A stretch of DNA of 64,000 nt, taken from contig WHSP01000008.1 in NCBI GenBank assembly GCA_009380025.1, positions 1 through 64,000 on the forward strand, written 5' to 3'. Numbering within the stretch: the first letter of the stretch is position 1; each line of letters begins with the position of its first letter. The notes beneath the pieces were generated by a model. It was not told the origin of the DNA. It searched no databases and worked only from the letters and a program-made list of their open reading frames with translations. This DNA comes from Gemmatimonas sp. (GTDB lineage Bacteria > Gemmatimonadota > Gemmatimonadetes > Longimicrobiales > Longimicrobiaceae). This document shows, one piece after another, positions 42,711 to 50,681 of this stretch. The position numbers were made by a program, and so were the translations under genes.

Positions 42711-44684
42711 CTATCGTTGGATCGACTCGTACTCGTACTCTGAACGGTTGCGCAGCGGATAAACAGGCGGCTCTGGGTGGCGGTCGGCGACAGACCGGTA
42801 CCGCTCGACGAGCTCGATGAAATCTGCGCGATACCCGGCTTCGTCGCTCCCGCGTCCCTGCCGCGCCAGCTCGATCACTTGCGCGGCCGTCAGCGAGCCA
42901 CGGTGGTCCGAATCGCGAAGCAGCATGCCGAAGCCGGCGACGGCAGTCGCGAAGCGCATGTCATCGGAAGGTTCGCCGCTGCCCGCCTGCACGGGCCGCT
43001 CGAGCAGCAGGCTCCGGTCGCCGCTGGGCTGCTTGTATCGGACGCGAACGAGACCCAGCTCGTCCTCGCTGACGTCGGCCGCGGGGCCGGGCTCTGGCCG
43101 ATACCGGAGAGGATCGGTGCCGCGCACCTCGACGTCGGTCTCGGCCCCTACCGGAATCACCTCGTAGAGAGCGGTTACCGTGTGGCCCGCACCCAGCTCG
43201 CCTGCATCCTTGGTATCATCATTGAAGTCCTCCGCCGCCAGGAGTCGATTCTCGTAGCCTATCAGACGGTACGCGCGGACGAGAGAAGGGTTGAATTCCA
43301 CCTGGAGCTTCACGTCCTTCGCCACCGTCACCAGTGTTCCACCCATTTCAGTGACCAGAACCTTTCGAGCCTCGAGCAGCGAATCGATGTACGCGTAGTT
43401 GCCGTTCCCGTGGTCGGCCATCTGCTCCATCTTCGAGTCCTTGAGGTTACCCGTCCCGAAACCGAGCACGGTCAGAGACGTACCCTGCTGCCGCTTCTGC
43501 TCGACCAGCCGAATCATCTCGGAATCACTCGAGACACCGACATTGAAGTCCCCATCGGTAGCGAGGATGACACGATTGTTTCCACCGTCGATGTGGTTGT
43601 CGTGCGCGACGCGATAGGCCAGCTTGAGCCCTTCTCCCCCGGCCGTCGAGCCACCCGCCTCGAGCGATTCGATCGCGCCCATGATCCTCCCCTTGCGGTT
43701 CCCCGGAGTCGAAGGCAGGGCCAACCCGGCCGCCCCGGCGTAGACCACAATCGCCACGCGGTCCCGCGGGCGAAGCTCGTTTGCCAGCAGTCGCAGTGAC
43801 TGCTTGACCAGCGGCAGCTTGTACGGGTCCATCATCGACCCGGACACATCGAGCAGGAAGACGAGATTGCTGGGCGGCAGATCATCGGTCTCGATCGGCT
43901 CGCTCGCCAGGCCGATCCGCATGATCAGGTGTTCGGGCGTCCAGGGAGAGGGGCTCACTTCCGTCGCGACGCCGAACGGATGCTCGCGATCTTCGGTGGG
44001 AAGGCTATAGTCGAAGTAGTTGATCATCTCCTCGATCCGCACCGCGTCCACCGGCGGCAACTGTCCGTCCAGCAGGTAGCGCCGCACGTTGCTGTACGAG
44101 GCGCGGTCGACGTCGATCGAGAGGGTCGAGAGTGGGTTGCCCTCTGTCGCCTTGAACTCGTTCTCGGCGATGTAGCTGTAGCTTTCCGTGTTCCAGTCGG
44201 GGTAGGGATGACGCGCTTGGCGGGGTGCGAGCGAAGCGCCGGACGTCGCGATCACGTGCGTCGGCGCGGAGGCGGCCCGATCCTGGCCCACCGCCATCTC
44301 CATTTCGCCAACTACGCTCGCCTCGTCACTCGCGACGGAGGATGGCTCCAGTCGGAAGTCCGCCGCGACCGTATCAGCACTGAGCCCTACACGGACGACC
44401 GAACTCTCGAACCCGACCGTTGTGGCGCTCAGCCGCACCGAGCCGCCTGAGAGCTCGGTACGCTGCACAGTCAAGCGATACCTACCGCCCATGCGGGTCG
44501 TTGTGGCGTATCGGGTCCCCTCGACAGCCACCTGGACGCCCGCCAGTGGCCGGCCTGTATCAGCGTCCAACACGCTGCCGCTGAACAGGACGAATGGACC
44601 GGACGGCGCCGCCGTCGCGATCGCCACGACGGACGCAGCGAGCAAAGAAAGGAGAAGCACGGGAAGAGGGACGATCTGTTTCAT
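42711..44684 (-). CDS. yfbK: VWA-domain protein (YfbK-like) with carboxypeptidase-regulatory-like N-domain
   Basis: 657 residues from the ATG at 44682-44684, which starts a Sec signal (VPLPVLLLSLLAASVVAIATA). Residues about 30-115 form a regulatory-like domain (GSVLDADTGRPLAGVQVAV). Next is the VWF-like N-domain (YSYIAENEFKATEGNPLSTL, SIDVDRASYSNVRRYL), then the VWA domain with intact MIDAS DVSGSMM and a later LATDGDFNVG. The C-terminal DUF3520-type region follows. It is a periplasmic metal-dependent adhesion or scaffold protein. The divergent sigma/anti-sigma pair upstream, whose anti-sigma carries the same N-type domain, suggests a shared system. Confidence 0.9.
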   Translation of the reverse strand: MKQIVPLPVLLLSLLAASVVAIATAAPSGPFVLFSGSVLDADTGRPLAGVQVAVEGTRYATTTRMGGRYRLTVQRTELSGGSVRLSATTVGFESSVVRVGLSADTVAADFRLEPSSVASDEASVVGEMEMAVGQDRAASAPTHVIATSGASLAPRQARHPYPDWNTESYSYIAENEFKATEGNPLSTLSIDVDRASYSNVRRYLLDGQLPPVDAVRIEEMINYFDYSLPTEDREHPFGVATEVSPSPWTPEHLIMRIGLASEPIETDDLPPSNLVFLLDVSGSMMDPYKLPLVKQSLRLLANELRPRDRVAIVVYAGAAGLALPSTPGNRKGRIMGAIESLEAGGSTAGGEGLKLAYRVAHDNHIDGGNNRVILATDGDFNVGVSSDSEMIRLVEQKRQQGTSLTVLGFGTGNLKDSKMEQMADHGNGNYAYIDSLLEARKVLVTEMGGTLVTVAKDVKLQVEFNPSLVRAYRLIGYENRLLAAEDFNDDTKDAGELGAGHTVTALYEVIPVGAETDVEVRGTDPLRYRPEPGPAADVSEDELGLVRVRYKQPSGDRSLLLERPVQAGSGEPSDDMRFATAVAGFGMLLRDSDHRGSLTAAQVIELARQGRGSDEAGYRADFIELVERYRSVADRHPEPPVYPLRNRSEYEYESIQR

Positions 44685-45141
44685 GGAAATGCCTCCCGAG
44701 CGAAGGGTTTGGCCGCGGCCCGAACGCCGCGCGACCGCAAGGGTACCGTGGACAGGTGCGCTGCCGCGGTCGTAGCTGATGACGACGACCGAGTTTTTCG
44801 TTGCACATGACTGGTTGAGCGATCGGCTATCAGCGATCAGAGGAACGGCCAAGCCTCGGCAGGGTCTTTGGCTTTGCGACGGACCCTGGGGGCGCGGGCG
44901 TCGTGGCCCGCCTGCGGTCGGAGGTGGCAAAGCCCCTCCGGACCCTTCACCCAATAGGGGCGTCGGGCCACTCGCACTATTCACCGCGTAACCCTACTTG
45001 TGTAGTTGGTTTTCGCGGCTTCGCCTCTTCGCGCCCTTCGCGTGAGGTCTTGTATGCGGGCCCCGCAGCGCGACGGTCCGGAGGCTCGGCGATCTCGGGG
45101 AAGTTTCTCCGGGAGCCTTTTCGGTTACCGGGCCCCCCGTT
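44685..45141. other. 457-bp divergent intergenic region
   Basis: It lies between yfbK (-) and the ECF sigma gene (+). It contains a half copy of palindrome family A at 45011-45049 (CTTCGCCTCTTCGCGCCC...CGTGAGG) and several G/C-rich inverted pieces. No gene recognised. Confidence 0.5.
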
Positions 45142-45744
45142 GTGCAACTCCGGCAGTCCGAGTCGTCATCCACGGTGAACGTCGTTCTTGCCTGGCACGG
45201 GGAAGCATCCGTCGCCGATATCGATCCGAGGCATGTGAGCATCGACTGGGGAGAGATCTACCACAGTTGCTATCCTGAACTCGTTCGCTTTCTGCACCGG
45301 AAGGTGTGGGACGAGGAGCGGGCGCATGACCTCGCCCAGGAGGTGTTCGCACGCGCGCTGTCGCAGGAGCCCGACAACCCGCGCGCCTGGATTTTCAAAG
45401 TGGCGACGAACCTGGCCCGTGATGAGGCCCGCATGGTCGTGAGGCGGAAACGGCATCTGACACTGCTTCGAGGCGACGCGGAGGTGGCCACGAGGCCGGC
45501 CCCATCGCCCGCCGAGGAGTTCGAGGAGAAGCAGAGGCAGGAGCGCGTGCGGGAGGCTCTCGAGGCGCTCGGGGACCGCGACCGCGAGGTACTCCTCCTC
45601 TGGGACGCCGGCCTCGACTATTCGGAGATCGCGAAGCAGACGGGACTGGCGCGTGGAGCGATCGGGACGACCCTGTCCCGAGCACGAAAGCGACTGGTGG
45701 AATCGTACGATGCGCTGGAGGGGAAGAATGCCGCACATCGATGA
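45142..45744 (+). CDS. ECF RNA polymerase sigma factor
   Basis: Up to 200 residues; the true start may be a later GTG, since the first ~30 residues are not conserved. Region 2 is in IYHSCYPELVRFLHRKV, ERAHDLAQEVFARAL and NPRAWIFKVATNLARDEAR. Region 4 is in LGDRDREVLLLWDAGLDYSEIA followed by ARGAIGTTLSRARKRL. The end overlaps the anti-sigma gene by 17 bp, the usual coupling of an ECF sigma to its regulator. Confidence 0.93.
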   Translation: MQLRQSESSSTVNVVLAWHGEASVADIDPRHVSIDWGEIYHSCYPELVRFLHRKVWDEERAHDLAQEVFARALSQEPDNPRAWIFKVATNLARDEARMVVRRKRHLTLLRGDAEVATRPAPSPAEEFEEKQRQERVREALEALGDRDREVLLLWDAGLDYSEIAKQTGLARGAIGTTLSRARKRLVESYDALEGKNAAHR

Positions 45745-47113
45745 GGGACGACTGCACGAGTGGCTCGACCGTAGCCGCTCGGGCATGACGCGAGCAGATG
45801 CGGCGGAAGTGGCCCATCACCTGGAGACGTGCGCCGAATGCCGGGCGAAAGCGGCGGAGGCGTCCGGCTTGCGCGACCGATCCGGTGATATCCTCGCCGG
45901 GGCAGGGCCGATTTCCATCACGCAGCCACCTTTCGAGGCGGTTCAGGCCAGGGTGGGCGCAGAAACCACGGAGCCGCGGTCAGCCCCTCGCAACTTCGTC
46001 GCCCTGGCGTGGGCGGCGAGCATCATGGCGGCGTTGGGACTCGGTTGGCTCTCGCGCGAGCTCATCCGACCCGAGCAGATCGCCTTCGAGCGTGCGGCGG
46101 TCGAAATGGAGAGTGGAGGCGATATCGTGGAGCGGGAGTCTGCGGCGGTAGGGCTCGATTCGGCAGCGTCTGGGGGGCCAACGGCTCTCAGTGCGCCCGA
46201 TCCGCGAATCCCCTCGACGTCCCTCGACGCCGCTGACGAGAGGGCGGAGCCGGCCCCGACAGCCGGCGATGCGCGTCCGCCCTACCTGCCGACAGTGTCG
46301 CCGGGCGACATGCCCGGCCCGCCCGCCGCAACGGACGCCGACGGAAGCGGCGTTCCCCGGGTCGCAGCAGCCGACGCCGCGGCGACGCGCCAAAATGTTC
46401 CGCTTCTCGTGCATGGGCGGGTCACGGACGACGAGGGCCGCCCCGTCGCCGGCGTCGTCGTGGAAATCATCGAGGTTCGCACCGCCGTCCTCACCGACCA
46501 GCAGGGCAACTACTCGCTCGCCGTTCCGACCGGTACGAGCCCCGCCGATCGCGCGCTGACCCTCGACGCCTCCGGGACCGGTTTCGGCGCGGAGCGCGTC
46601 ACCCTCGCCGGAGAGGGGGCCGACAGCGTGTCCGCCGACTTTCGCCTCCAGTCGCTGGCCCTCGCGCTCGACGAGCCGGTTGCAGACGCAGCCGCGGCCC
46701 CACCACAGATCGAACGCTCCGCCGCGCGCGCGACGCTCGCACCGACTCCGCCGCCGGACGAGCCCACGCCTCACGTCTCAATCCCTCCCGCCGCTCCCGA
46801 CGTCTGGGTGTCGACGGCACGCGCCGATGCGGAACGACGCTTCGGCCGACCGCTCCTCACGATTGTCGATTTGCCCATCGTCAGGGTCGAGTTCCGTGAG
46901 GATGGAACCGGAGTGGCCGTCCGTGTCGTCCACGTTCAGGAGGGCGCCGAGCTGTCCCTGACCCAAACGCCCCTGACGGGGCCAGTGGCGGATCCGCCTC
47001 TTCCGCCCGAAGGCTTCCGCCGCCTGACTGAGCAGCGTGGAGACCTCCGCTTGAGCGTGACGGGCCCCCTGCCCTCCGACTCCCTCGCGACATTGCTCCG
47101 GCGGGTGCGCTGA
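45728..47113 (+). CDS. Membrane anti-sigma factor with periplasmic carboxypeptidase-regulatory-like domain
   Basis: 461 residues from the ATG at 45728, preceded by GAGGGGAAG. The cytoplasmic N-domain has the zinc anti-sigma motif HHLETCAEC (Hx3Cx2C). A membrane helix follows at about 97-115 (FVALAWAASIMAALGLGWLS). The periplasmic part starts with a long Pro/Ala/Asp-rich linker, then a regulatory-like beta domain (LLVHGRVTDDEGRPVAGVVV ... YSLAVPTG), then a second conserved-looking C-terminal domain (LLTIVDLPIVRVEFREDGTG). It should sequester the overlapping sigma factor until a signal at the envelope is sensed. Confidence 0.88.
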   Translation: MPHIDEGRLHEWLDRSRSGMTRADAAEVAHHLETCAECRAKAAEASGLRDRSGDILAGAGPISITQPPFEAVQARVGAETTEPRSAPRNFVALAWAASIMAALGLGWLSRELIRPEQIAFERAAVEMESGGDIVERESAAVGLDSAASGGPTALSAPDPRIPSTSLDAADERAEPAPTAGDARPPYLPTVSPGDMPGPPAATDADGSGVPRVAAADAAATRQNVPLLVHGRVTDDEGRPVAGVVVEIIEVRTAVLTDQQGNYSLAVPTGTSPADRALTLDASGTGFGAERVTLAGEGADSVSADFRLQSLALALDEPVADAAAAPPQIERSAARATLAPTPPPDEPTPHVSIPPAAPDVWVSTARADAERRFGRPLLTIVDLPIVRVEFREDGTGVAVRVVHVQEGAELSLTQTPLTGPVADPPLPPEGFRRLTEQRGDLRLSVTGPLPSDSLATLLRRVR

Positions 47114-47147
47114 ATCAACGCAGGGCAAGCTCCTAGCAAAGCAAAAT

Positions 47148-47222
47148 CTACCGCTGAGACGCCGAGCCCGCAGACAACGCACAGAACGCGCTCTTTGCGT
47201 TCTCCGCGGCTCTGCGGTTTTT
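47148..47222. repeat. Dispersed palindrome family A, divergent copy at 47.2 kb
   Basis: ACCGCTGAGACGCCGAG at the left and TCTCCGCGGCTCTGCGGT at the right form the imperfect palindrome. It follows the anti-sigma gene. Confidence 0.55.
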
Positions 47223-47242
47223 CCGTTTCTTCAAATGTTTGA

Positions 47243-47272
47243 TTGACGGAGTCGGATCTGCGCTGCTATCCT
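47243..47272 (+). promoter_or_regulatory. Candidate sigma70 promoter
   Basis: TTGACG (47243-47248) and TATCCT (47267-47272) are 18 bp apart, about 50 bp upstream of the GyrI-like gene start at 47323. Confidence 0.4.
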
Positions 47273-47322
47273 GTATACGGTTTTTCTTCGGTCATTTTGG
47301 AACCTTGGAATCCGTAGCTGCA

Positions 47323-47880
47323 ATGCTCCAATCGTTGTTCAGTGAACCGGAAGAGAGCGGGGTGAGGCGGGCGAAAGGTGGTCCCAGGCTGGCAGTTTGC
47401 GCCGATCAGCCGTACGTCGCGATCCCGATCGAAGTGAGCCTTAAGGAGTTGGGGCGAGCGGTCGCCCTGTTCGGCGAGCTTCGGGGTTGGCTGGCCGAGC
47501 GTGCGGCCGAGGTGGCGGGCCCTCCGTTCCTCCGGTACTGGACTTGGGATGATGGCGGAGGAAGGTCCGGGATCGAGGTCGGCATCCCCGTGGTCACTGA
47601 TCTGGTCGGGGACGGGAGGGTGTTTGGCGACGTGATTTCTGGAGGCACGTACGCGACCTTCCTGGACGATCGCTTCCCCGACGGGTTGACAGAGGCGCAC
47701 CGCGTGCTACGGGAGTGGGCGGATCGGCGCCAGGTCCAGCTCGACGCGATGGAGGAAGCAGGCCGGACGGTCTGGTGCGGAGCGTACGAGTTCTTCCTCG
47801 CGGATCCAACGGGTCATCCGACCCTTCGGGGATGTCCTACCGAGCTCGCCTACCGGGTCCGGTCGGAGACCGGGCCGTAG
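47323..47880 (+). CDS. GyrI-like/effector-binding-domain protein
   Basis: 185 residues from the ATG at 47323; an in-frame start at 47239 would overlap the promoter. The fold pattern of the GyrI-like small-molecule-binding domain is suggested by VAIPIEVSLKELGRAVALF, GPPFLRYW, IEVGIPVV, GGTYATFLDDRF and LREWADRRQ, with a late Trp/Tyr-rich EFFLADPTGHPTLRGCPTEL. Such proteins bind hydrophobic or cationic compounds. There is no DNA-binding domain. Confidence 0.75.
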   Translation: MLQSLFSEPEESGVRRAKGGPRLAVCADQPYVAIPIEVSLKELGRAVALFGELRGWLAERAAEVAGPPFLRYWTWDDGGGRSGIEVGIPVVTDLVGDGRVFGDVISGGTYATFLDDRFPDGLTEAHRVLREWADRRQVQLDAMEEAGRTVWCGAYEFFLADPTGHPTLRGCPTELAYRVRSETGP

Positions 47881-47953
47881 CTTCCACACGTCCCGGATCG
47901 GCTCCTGGAACCGCAGGCGTCCCGTCCGGATCAACGGCACCCCCGCTTGTCCG

Positions 47954-47970
47954 GCGGGCGAGACGCCCGC
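47954..47970. terminator. Hairpin between convergent genes
   Basis: GCGGGCG and CGCCCGC pair perfectly around AGA, between the ends of the GyrI-like gene (+) and DUF4159 gene (-). No U-tract. Confidence 0.45.
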
Positions 47971-47995
47971 GATCCCAGGGATACAGTGACCCGAA

Positions 47996-48817
47996 TCAGT
48001 GCGTCATCGCGTACGTGAAGATGTTGGCCGCGACCTGGTAGGCGTAGGTCGAATACGGGAGGGGGTAGTACGGCGCCTCGGCCCACTCCCATGCGTCGCC
48101 GATGTCGGTGTTCCAGTTGATCACCATCATCAAGCGTTCGTCTTCGTCAAAGATGCCGAGAACGTGGGGGACGTAGCCGTCACGCTCGTAGGTGGTACCC
48201 CGCCGTATATTGTTCACGCTCGGGACCTGGACGACCTCGTCGACCAGGTACATGGTCGAGAAGATTTCGTGGTCGAGCGGGATCTCGACGATATCGTATT
48301 CGGGTAGGACCCGCCGAATCTCGTACTCCCAATTCGCCCACTCGTAAGTCCCCCAAAAGTCGTCCACCATCACAAAGCCGCCGTGCAGCATATAGTTGCG
48401 GAGCCCTTCGGCCTCGGCTTCGCTGAGCCGCATGCCGCCCACTTCCAGGATGTAGAGGAAGGGGAACCGGCGGAGGTCGGGGTCGTCGAGGGCGACGTAG
48501 TTCTCGTGCGGGGCTACGTCGATGAGGGTGAGCCGATCGATCACCGAAGCGATCCACCGATCGGCCTGTGGCGCGTCGGTCGACCAGCTCCGTCGCGACC
48601 CACGGAACATCCCTCGGGTGAAGTAGAAATTGTGGACGACATCCTCGCCGGTGAAGCCGCGAGCTCGGCGTTGCGCCGGCGACTGGTCCGGCGTCGCGCG
48701 GGCGAGCGTCGCTGTCGAAGCGGGGGCGTCGTCGACCCCGACGAGTGCCGCACCTGCCGCAGCCACGGGAATGAGAGCCGCGACGACTACATACTTGCCG
48801 GCGAGCCAACCGGGCAT
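47996..48817 (-). CDS. DUF4159 family exported protein
   Basis: 273 residues. Two ATGs in a row follow GGAGGCGC; the second (48815-48817) has the better spacing. After the signal (YVVVAALIPVAAAGAALVG), the protein has DUF4159 features: FYFTRGMFRGS, FPFLYILEVGGMRLSEAEAEGLRNYMLHGGFVMVDDFWG, and the DHEIFSTMYLVDEVVQVP segment. The fold resembles a class I glutamine amidotransferase-like/ThuA-like flavodoxin fold lacking the catalytic Cys. In other genomes it sits with MoxR/VWA genes; here a VWA gene is 3 kb away. Role unknown. Confidence 0.9.
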   Translation of the reverse strand: MPGWLAGKYVVVAALIPVAAAGAALVGVDDAPASTATLARATPDQSPAQRRARGFTGEDVVHNFYFTRGMFRGSRRSWSTDAPQADRWIASVIDRLTLIDVAPHENYVALDDPDLRRFPFLYILEVGGMRLSEAEAEGLRNYMLHGGFVMVDDFWGTYEWANWEYEIRRVLPEYDIVEIPLDHEIFSTMYLVDEVVQVPSVNNIRRGTTYERDGYVPHVLGIFDEDERLMMVINWNTDIGDAWEWAEAPYYPLPYSTYAYQVAANIFTYAMTH

Positions 48818-49134
48818 CATGCGCCTCCTCTCGATTCGAGACCTTGCGGGGATTCGCCACACTGCCTGACTCAATATTACAGCCGAGCGCGCTGCAGAGT
48901 AGGATCGACGCGCTGGCGGCCGGTCCGGCGCGGTCCAAGGCCGTGGGTTGAAGTGTGTGATCGCCGAGCTCCGCTCGACCATGTTCTCCGCCGTTCCCGA
49001 TCCGCTACACGGACGTTACCCCGAGGGAAGGGAGGCGTTACTCGGCCAGCGTACCGTACGCCGGTCGAGCGCCCGGCGGCGGACCGCCGTCGGGATTCCC
49101 TTGGAGTGGACACGACACGTCGGGAGGAGTCGTC

Positions 49135-50541
49135 ATGAAAGCGGACCTGGATCGAAGGACGTTCTTGCGCAGGGCAGCCGGAGGATTGGCAGTTCCAAGT
49201 TCCGTTGTCGGGCTGATGGCCGCGTGCGACAGGTGGCCTGGGACCATCGGACCTGGCGGCCCAAAGGGGTACGGCCCGATCGACAACGATCAGGGGATCC
49301 TGCGCCTGCCGGAGGGTTTCCATCTTCGGCCGTTCGGCGCGGTCGGTGATCCGATGAACGATGGTGCACCCACCCCGATCGCCCACGACGGGATGGCCGC
49401 CTTCTCAGCCGGGCCCCACAAGGTTCGTCTCATTCGGAACCATGAGGACCGGAACGGACCCACGACTGCAATCGGACCCAACGCCTACGATCCGGCCGCG
49501 GGCGCCGGAACGACCACCCTCGAAGTCGGGAAGAATCGGGAACTGATCGGGAGCTGGGTCAGCCTGAGTGGGACGTCGGTCAACTGCGCTGGTGGTCCTA
49601 CCCCCTGGGGAAGCTGGCTTACGTGTGAGGAGACGGTCGTGGGTCCGAACGAAGGATTCGCGGAGACGCACGGCTGGGTCTTCGAGGTACCCGCATCGGC
49701 CAACGGTCCGGTCACGCCGATCCCATACAAGGACATGGGGCGGTTCAGTCACGAGGCGGTGGCCGTCGACCCCCATACGGGAATCGTCTACGAGACCGAG
49801 GACAACGGTTTCCCGCCGGGCTCCGGTTTCTTCCGCTTTCTTCCCAACGAGCCGAGCAATCTCGGCGCGGGAGGCCGGCTGCAGATGGCGCGAATCGTCG
49901 GGAGCCCGAAGCTGGAGATCTGGAGGGGCTCGTCGAGCGGAATCGCCCTCGGCGACACCTTTGAGGTCGACTGGGTGGACATCCCGAACACCGACCCGGG
50001 TGATGGCGACAGCGAGTCCACCCGCCGCGCCGCTCTCTTCATGCAGGGATACGATCAGGGAGGAGTCGCATTCAATCGGCTAGAGGGCTGTTGGTTCGGC
50101 GAGGGGAGCGTCTTCTTCCATGACACGAGTGGTGGCGCGGAGACTCTGGGGCACGTGTGGCAGTACGTTCCGTCCGAAAACGAGGGCGAGGGTGGCTCGG
50201 ATGATCACGGGCTGCTTCGGCTCATCTTCGAGTCTCCGGGCACGGATGTTCTCGACAGTCCCGACAACATCACGGTTAGCCCGAGGGGTGGGATCTTGAT
50301 CTGTGAGGACGGTAGCGACGACCAGTGGCTCAGGGGCCTGAACCGATACGGCGAGATCTTCGACTTCGCCCTCAACCAGCACAACGGCACCGAGTTCGCC
50401 GGTGCGACCTTTAGCCCGGACGGCCACACGCTGTTCGTGAACATCCAGGGCTCGACGACCGGGAGCCCCACCGATCCCGACGTGATGGGTTCGGGCGTCA
50501 CCCTCGCGATCTGGGGCCCCTGGGCCAAGGGCGGGCTGTAG
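49135..50541 (+). CDS. PhoX-like (DUF839) alkaline phosphatase family protein, Tat-exported
   Basis: 468 residues. Twin-arginine signal DRRTFLRRAAGGLAV with a following Cys (LMAAC) that may be lipidated. The body matches the PhoX/DUF839 propeller: HDGMAAF, VRLIRNHED, GGPTPWGSWLTCEE, MGRFSHEAVAVDP, YETEDNGFPPGSGFFRF, and near the end DNITVSPRGGILICEDG and FAGATFSPDGHTLFVN. PhoX enzymes use Fe3+ and Ca2+ to release phosphate from phosphomonoesters. The NxE-type metal ligands seem present, but activity is not certain. Confidence 0.92.
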   Translation: MKADLDRRTFLRRAAGGLAVPSSVVGLMAACDRWPGTIGPGGPKGYGPIDNDQGILRLPEGFHLRPFGAVGDPMNDGAPTPIAHDGMAAFSAGPHKVRLIRNHEDRNGPTTAIGPNAYDPAAGAGTTTLEVGKNRELIGSWVSLSGTSVNCAGGPTPWGSWLTCEETVVGPNEGFAETHGWVFEVPASANGPVTPIPYKDMGRFSHEAVAVDPHTGIVYETEDNGFPPGSGFFRFLPNEPSNLGAGGRLQMARIVGSPKLEIWRGSSSGIALGDTFEVDWVDIPNTDPGDGDSESTRRAALFMQGYDQGGVAFNRLEGCWFGEGSVFFHDTSGGAETLGHVWQYVPSENEGEGGSDDHGLLRLIFESPGTDVLDSPDNITVSPRGGILICEDGSDDQWLRGLNRYGEIFDFALNQHNGTEFAGATFSPDGHTLFVNIQGSTTGSPTDPDVMGSGVTLAIWGPWAKGGL

Positions 50542-50544
50542 GCA

Positions 50545-50595
50545 GTCTCGCGCGGAGCGCGGAGAGCGATTGGGCCCCCGCGTCTCCGCGTGAGA
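50545..50595. repeat. Dispersed palindrome family A, copy at 50.6 kb
   Basis: GTCTCGCGCGGAGCGCGGAG pairs imperfectly with CGCGTCTCCGCGTGAGAT. It follows the PhoX-like gene and precedes addB. Confidence 0.7.
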
Positions 50596-50681
50596 TTCTC
50601 TATTCCCCCCCTTCGCTGGAAGCGGCCTATCGGCTACTTTACTCCCGCCCACAATGAGATCATCCACAGAACCTGCTCAGC

